NCBI GenBank assembly: GCA_032718475.1
Contig: JAUCBJ010005955.1
Location: 1 to 33,051, forward strand
Length of the DNA: 33,051 nucleotides
Source of the DNA: Nemertoderma westbladi
Lineage: Eukaryota > Xenacoelomorpha > Nemertodermatida > Nemertodermatidae
Direction: 5' to 3'
Each line of letters begins with the position of its first letter. Position 1 is the stretch's first letter. Position numbers and translations under genes: made by a program. This document shows, piece by piece, positions 30,910 through 33,051 of this stretch. Under the pieces are notes generated by a model. That model saw only the letters and a list, made by a program, of their open reading frames with translations. It searched no databases and was not told the origin of the DNA.

Positions 30910-30981
30910 GCCTCCGTGGTGTAGTGGTTAGCATACCTGAACGTTTATCGGGAGACGCGGGTTCGATCCCCGCTGGTGGCG
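30910..30981 (+). tRNA. tRNA-like gene, right arm of palindrome (GTT by position)
   Basis: Folds as a cloverleaf. The acceptor GCCTCCG/TGGTGGC has one T-T mismatch and one G-T pair. The D stem is GTGT/GCAT, the anticodon stem CCTGA/TCGGG, the T stem GCGGG/CCCGC, the T loop TTCGATC, and base 73 is G. The Pol III A box TGGTGTAGTGG and B box GGTTCGATCCC are intact. The anticodon by position is GTT (asparagine), but base 33 is C where tRNAs have U, and the acceptor mismatch is unusual. No T run follows at once (ATTTTTT at 30986-30993 could terminate). More likely a tRNA-derived repeat than a decoding tRNA. Confidence 0.55.
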
Positions 30982-31052
30982 AATTCATTTTTTCCGCTCC
31001 ATTTGCTATAGAATTGGATCATCCTTAGTCCTGTTTAATTACTTATAATTTA

Positions 31053-31266
31053 TACAATCTATGGATGTTAAACACATATACAAATACTTTTTATCATTTA
31101 TATTATTATATCTACCGACCCAATATTTACCAGTCACCACCTCCTGTGTAAATAAAACACATTAATGGCCCATATACGGGCTCTTTATTATTTAAATAGA
31201 TTATAATCCTGAAAATTAAACGTAAAACAGAAAATTAAATGGGTGACTCCCCTGTAGAGAAATATA
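31053..31266. other. Short spacer between palindrome and transposase fragment
   Basis: AT-rich, with a near-palindrome GGCCCATATACGGGCT (31168-31183). No gene seen. Confidence 0.4.
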
Positions 31267-31692
31267 TCAGTTTACAGGGTTGGGGTGAAACTTATCATTG
31301 GCGTTAACAATAGAAGCAGCACATTTATCCTCAGGATAGTAGAATTCATAAGCAGCTAGGCCTATAGTTGTTGGATGAAAAACAGGTAAAGCCAAAGAAA
31401 CATTCCGTTTATTATTACCGAAATGTGTCGAAGAGTAAGTCAACTTGGGAGCCAGCCGTAGATGCGAGGAAGTACAACTATCCCGTTCCTCAATCTGGTA
31501 TAAACGTTTCTATTTCATGACACCTGGAGGAACTGTATATACTGTGCCACTGAGAGTGTATTAGAATGGTTTAATAATCTTGAACCATCATCCCATTATG
31601 CAAGGTTGTTTCTAATGTTCTTCAGAATATGAACCGGGTTATACAATAAGTATGGCGCATTAATAGCAGAACTTAACAATTTCTTATAAGCC
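31267..31692 (-). pseudogene. P-element/THAP9-like transposase fragment, broken
   Basis: On the minus strand, AYKKLLSSAINAP then NPVHILKNIRNNL (about 31600-31692) matches the pattern DPxHxLKNIRNN of P-element-type transposases. A stop and frame changes follow. Then 31509-31267 is open for 80 codons, with IEERDSCTSSHLRLAPKLTY and KRNVSLALPVFHPTTIGLAA, then EFYYPEDKCAASIVNANDKF, and a TGA. In the family this part follows the LKNIRNN motif, lies in the RNase H-like/GTP-binding region, and reads N-V-x-L-A-x-x-V-F-x-x-x-T. The THAP domain, catalytic N-terminal half and C-terminus are absent. Family assignment is from memory of the motifs, not a search. Confidence 0.65.
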
Positions 31693-31719
31693 ACCACACA
31701 CGTCCATAAATGGATGGCC

Positions 31720-31985
31720 ATAAATTAATTTTTGGATGTCCATAAATTAGTTTTTGGACGTCCATAAATTAGTTTTTGGACGTCCATAAATTAGTTTTTG
31801 GACGTCCATAAATTAGTTTTTGGACGTCCATAAATTAGTTTTTGGACGTCCATAAATTAGTTTTTGGACGTCCATAAATTAGTTTTTGGACGTCCATAAA
31901 TTAGTTTTTGGACGTCCATAAATTAGTTTTTGGACGTCCATAAATTAGTTTTTGGACGTCCATAAATTAATTTTTGGACGTCCAA
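31720..31985. repeat. 21-bp tandem array with GGACGTCC palindromes
   Basis: About twelve copies of TTAGTTTTTGGACGTCCATA plus one base. Eleven have GGACGTCC exactly and one has GGATGTCC (31734). The array abuts the right terminal inverted repeat and shares its last palindrome. The 21-bp spacing places every palindrome on the same face of the helix. Confidence 0.95.
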
Positions 31986-32057
31986 AATTCCCTGCTTTTT
32001 ATTTTTTTTAAATAAATATGGCGGAATTCTGCCACAGTAGCCCACAGAACACTGAAT

Positions 32058-32326
32058 CAGAATAGTTAATTGAGCATTGTTGTGAACATAATTTGATTTG
32101 AATCAAATTTCCCTCCAGTTCTTTATGTAACAAGAAAATAGAAACATTTTATTGAATTTCAACAATCAAAACTTTAAACGCATTTATTTCAAAATGATAT
32201 TTTTTTTCCTTAGTCCTTCTACTGTGACCATCACATATGAGTGAGTATGACAGGTATACTTTATACTACCAGTGGCTGTCTGGTATCTGGCAGTCTATAT
32301 GCACCTCTCCACACTCTGAGACTCAC
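32058..32326. other. Probable SSNA1 intron sequence
   Basis: AT-rich DNA on the 3' side of SSNA1 exon 2. The donor GTGAGT of that exon is at 32326-32321 on the minus strand. No acceptor followed by the expected C-terminal residues was found here. Confidence 0.45.
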
Positions 32327-32526
32327 CTTCATATAAGCGGCCTCCGTCTCAGAGATTATCTTATCGAACTCGTTTCGCGCCCCCATCCGTTTACTCAAAC
32401 TTTCGTTTACTTTCGCTAATCTCTCGGAAAGTATCCGGATATCGTTTTGTATTTTCGATTTCTCCTCTTCCTCCACTAGTATTTGCTTCTGGAGTTCGTC
32501 GCGTTTCGTACACAGGTCTTCGATAC
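32327..32526 (-). CDS. SSNA1: SSNA1 (NA14) exon 2
   Basis: SSNA1 is a small coiled-coil protein of centrosomes, basal bodies and midbody that self-assembles into fibrils and binds microtubules. This 200-nt exon starts after acceptor ATTTTTAG (32527-32534 on the minus strand), completes a split cysteine codon and encodes IEDLCTKRDELQ..VEEEEKSKIQNDI, SERLAKVNESL and RNEFDKIISETEAAYMK. It ends in phase 0 at donor GTGAGT. The text matches human SSNA1 closely without gaps up to its residue 84 (from memory). Heptad-type charged helix throughout. The frame is open past both splice sites, but those extensions do not resemble the protein. Confidence 0.93.
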
Positions 32527-32852
32527 CTAAAAATAATAATATTGCATTTCTGAGAGCTGAATAATAAATAATCTTATTTTTATTTTTAAGTAACCAACGT
32601 CGTATAAGTTTCAAAATTGAGTTATTCGAATGGAACGACGTTTAAACATTTTCAGATCGCTTCTCCTTCCGGTAATACCAGAATACAGTAATACTGTAAT
32701 CAAATATATAATTAGAATACAAACATCGTCGCTCATTTAGTCCAAATTGTTTTCTGGTGAACAACCCCACTTTTACAATCAGTAAACTGGTAAACAATAA
32801 AAAAACTTGTACCAATACTACCGGTACTAATATGTAATACTGTAATACTCAC
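32527..32852 (-). other. SSNA1 intron 1
   Basis: A 326-bp intron of phase 1, from GTGAGT (32852-32847) to TTTTAG (32532-32527) on the minus strand. Confidence 0.9.
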
Positions 32853-32904
32853 ATTTCACCAATTCATTGTTATACCCCTGAAGGGCGGCCCCTTGTTGCG
32901 ACAT
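32853..32904 (-). CDS. SSNA1: SSNA1 (NA14) exon 1, start of protein
   Basis: ATG at 32904-32902 opens MSQQGAALQGYNNELVK and the first base of a cysteine codon, then donor GTGAGT. Human SSNA1 begins with nearly the same residues, including QQGAAL and YNNELVKC, and splices into IEELC. Exons 1 and 2 give 84 residues of an expected ~115-120. The remaining C-terminal ~35 residues must lie on a further exon to the left. I did not find it between 27.0 and 32.3 kb, so it is either beyond or too diverged. The 2.2-kb transposon would lie in the last intron if the exon is further left. Confidence 0.93.
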
Positions 32905-33051
32905 TGTTTATCTAGGCAAGCGATACAACACCGGTTACAGACATATAAATAGTACCGGTACAGGTAAATAGTAGCAATAAGCCTAAGGCTGTAAGGTAAT
33001 ACAGTAATAGCTGAATAGTCCGACTGTCAGATAGTTCTTGCAGTATTGGTA
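32905..33051 (-). promoter_or_regulatory. SSNA1 5' UTR and upstream region
   Basis: The sequence next to the ATG on the minus strand is GCCTAGATAAACAATG. A TATTTATATG stretch at about 32943-32952 could act as a TATA-like element, roughly 40 bp before the start codon. This is weak evidence, because the region is AT-rich overall. Confidence 0.3.

Larger units (their letters stand above)
30669..31052. repeat. Long palindrome: 169-bp arms, 46-bp loop
   Basis: The left arm (30669-30837) and right arm (30884-31052) are reverse complements with only a few mismatches (such as gctg against gcgg and gatac against gatcc). The symmetry centre is 30860.5. Each arm carries a complete tRNA-like sequence, pointing outward from the loop. 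The loop holds a further partial copy of CAAATCAATCGGAAAG. DNA of this form can extrude a cruciform, and its RNA would be a long hairpin. Confidence 0.95.
29797..32057. mobile_element. 2.2-kb DNA transposon remnant with TIRs and 17-bp flanking repeats
   Basis: The element is 29814-32040. Both ends read inward as CTACTGTGGCAGAATTCCGC, and the inverted match goes on for about 70 bp to TTTTGGACGTCC. Immediately outside are CCCAAAGAACACTTAAT (29797-29813) and CCCACAGAACACTGAAT (32041-32057), 15 of 17 identical. Inside, reading from the left, are a CCACTAAATTTAGTGG palindrome (29897-29912), a tRNA palindrome, a broken P-element/THAP9-like transposase fragment on the minus strand, and a 21-bp array beside the right end. 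Its inferred type is a decayed P-like transposon, though the transposase could be a separate insertion. The 17-bp flanks are longer than the 8 bp usual for P elements. Confidence 0.82.

Noticed and set aside
32261-32326. Continuation of the SSNA1 frame past exon 2 (VSLRVWRGAYR..) as coding
   Set aside because: A strong GTGAGT donor sits exactly at the position where similarity to SSNA1 stops, so read-through is less likely than splicing. I leave it open only as an alternative end.

Overview
This is nuclear DNA of an animal, not of a prokaryote. It holds spliced exons of two recognisable metazoan genes (an Msx-class homeobox gene and the centrosomal protein gene SSNA1), decayed non-LTR retrotransposons, several MITE-like DNA transposon remnants, tRNA-like Pol III sequences and about 15.9 kb of satellite DNA. 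AT-rich intergenic DNA and the LINE types are compatible with a marine invertebrate, possibly a deuterostome, but I cannot name the species.

Layout. Positions 1-11903 are one tandem array of a 64-bp unit that grades into a homogeneous 63-bp unit. Positions 11904-15879 are a related 28-bp satellite, organised further in as blocks of 28+84n bp. The long open frames in these arrays are by-products of repeat length, not genes. Positions 15880-18290 hold a tRNA-derived SINE head, a LINE 3' fragment and a 602-bp MITE with 9-bp target duplications.

Positions 18044-20038 and 24153-27090 are two copies of a segment carrying the last two exons of an Msx gene. The left breakpoint lies inside the 602-bp MITE and the right one inside a TTAA-flanked piggyBac-like MITE. 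Both copies keep open frames and splice sites. No 5' Msx exon was found in the window. Between the copies lie a small retroinsertion, degenerate tandem repeats and two oppositely oriented LINE fragments. Copy 2 also carries an extra AT-rich inverted-repeat element between two arrays of a 15-bp minisatellite.

Positions 27541-28860 are LINE C-terminal fragments on the minus strand. Positions 29814-32040 form a 2.2-kb element with long terminal inverted repeats, 17-bp imperfect flanking direct repeats, a broken P-element/THAP9-like transposase fragment, a perfect-looking palindrome of two tRNA-like genes, and a 21-bp array of GGACGTCC palindromes. Positions 32327-32904 are the first two coding exons of SSNA1 on the minus strand; its 3' exon was not found.

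The genes do not form one pathway. The window is a case of repeat-driven remodelling around a developmental homeobox gene. Whether the Msx duplication is real or comes from two haplotypes placed end to end in an assembly cannot be settled from sequence alone.
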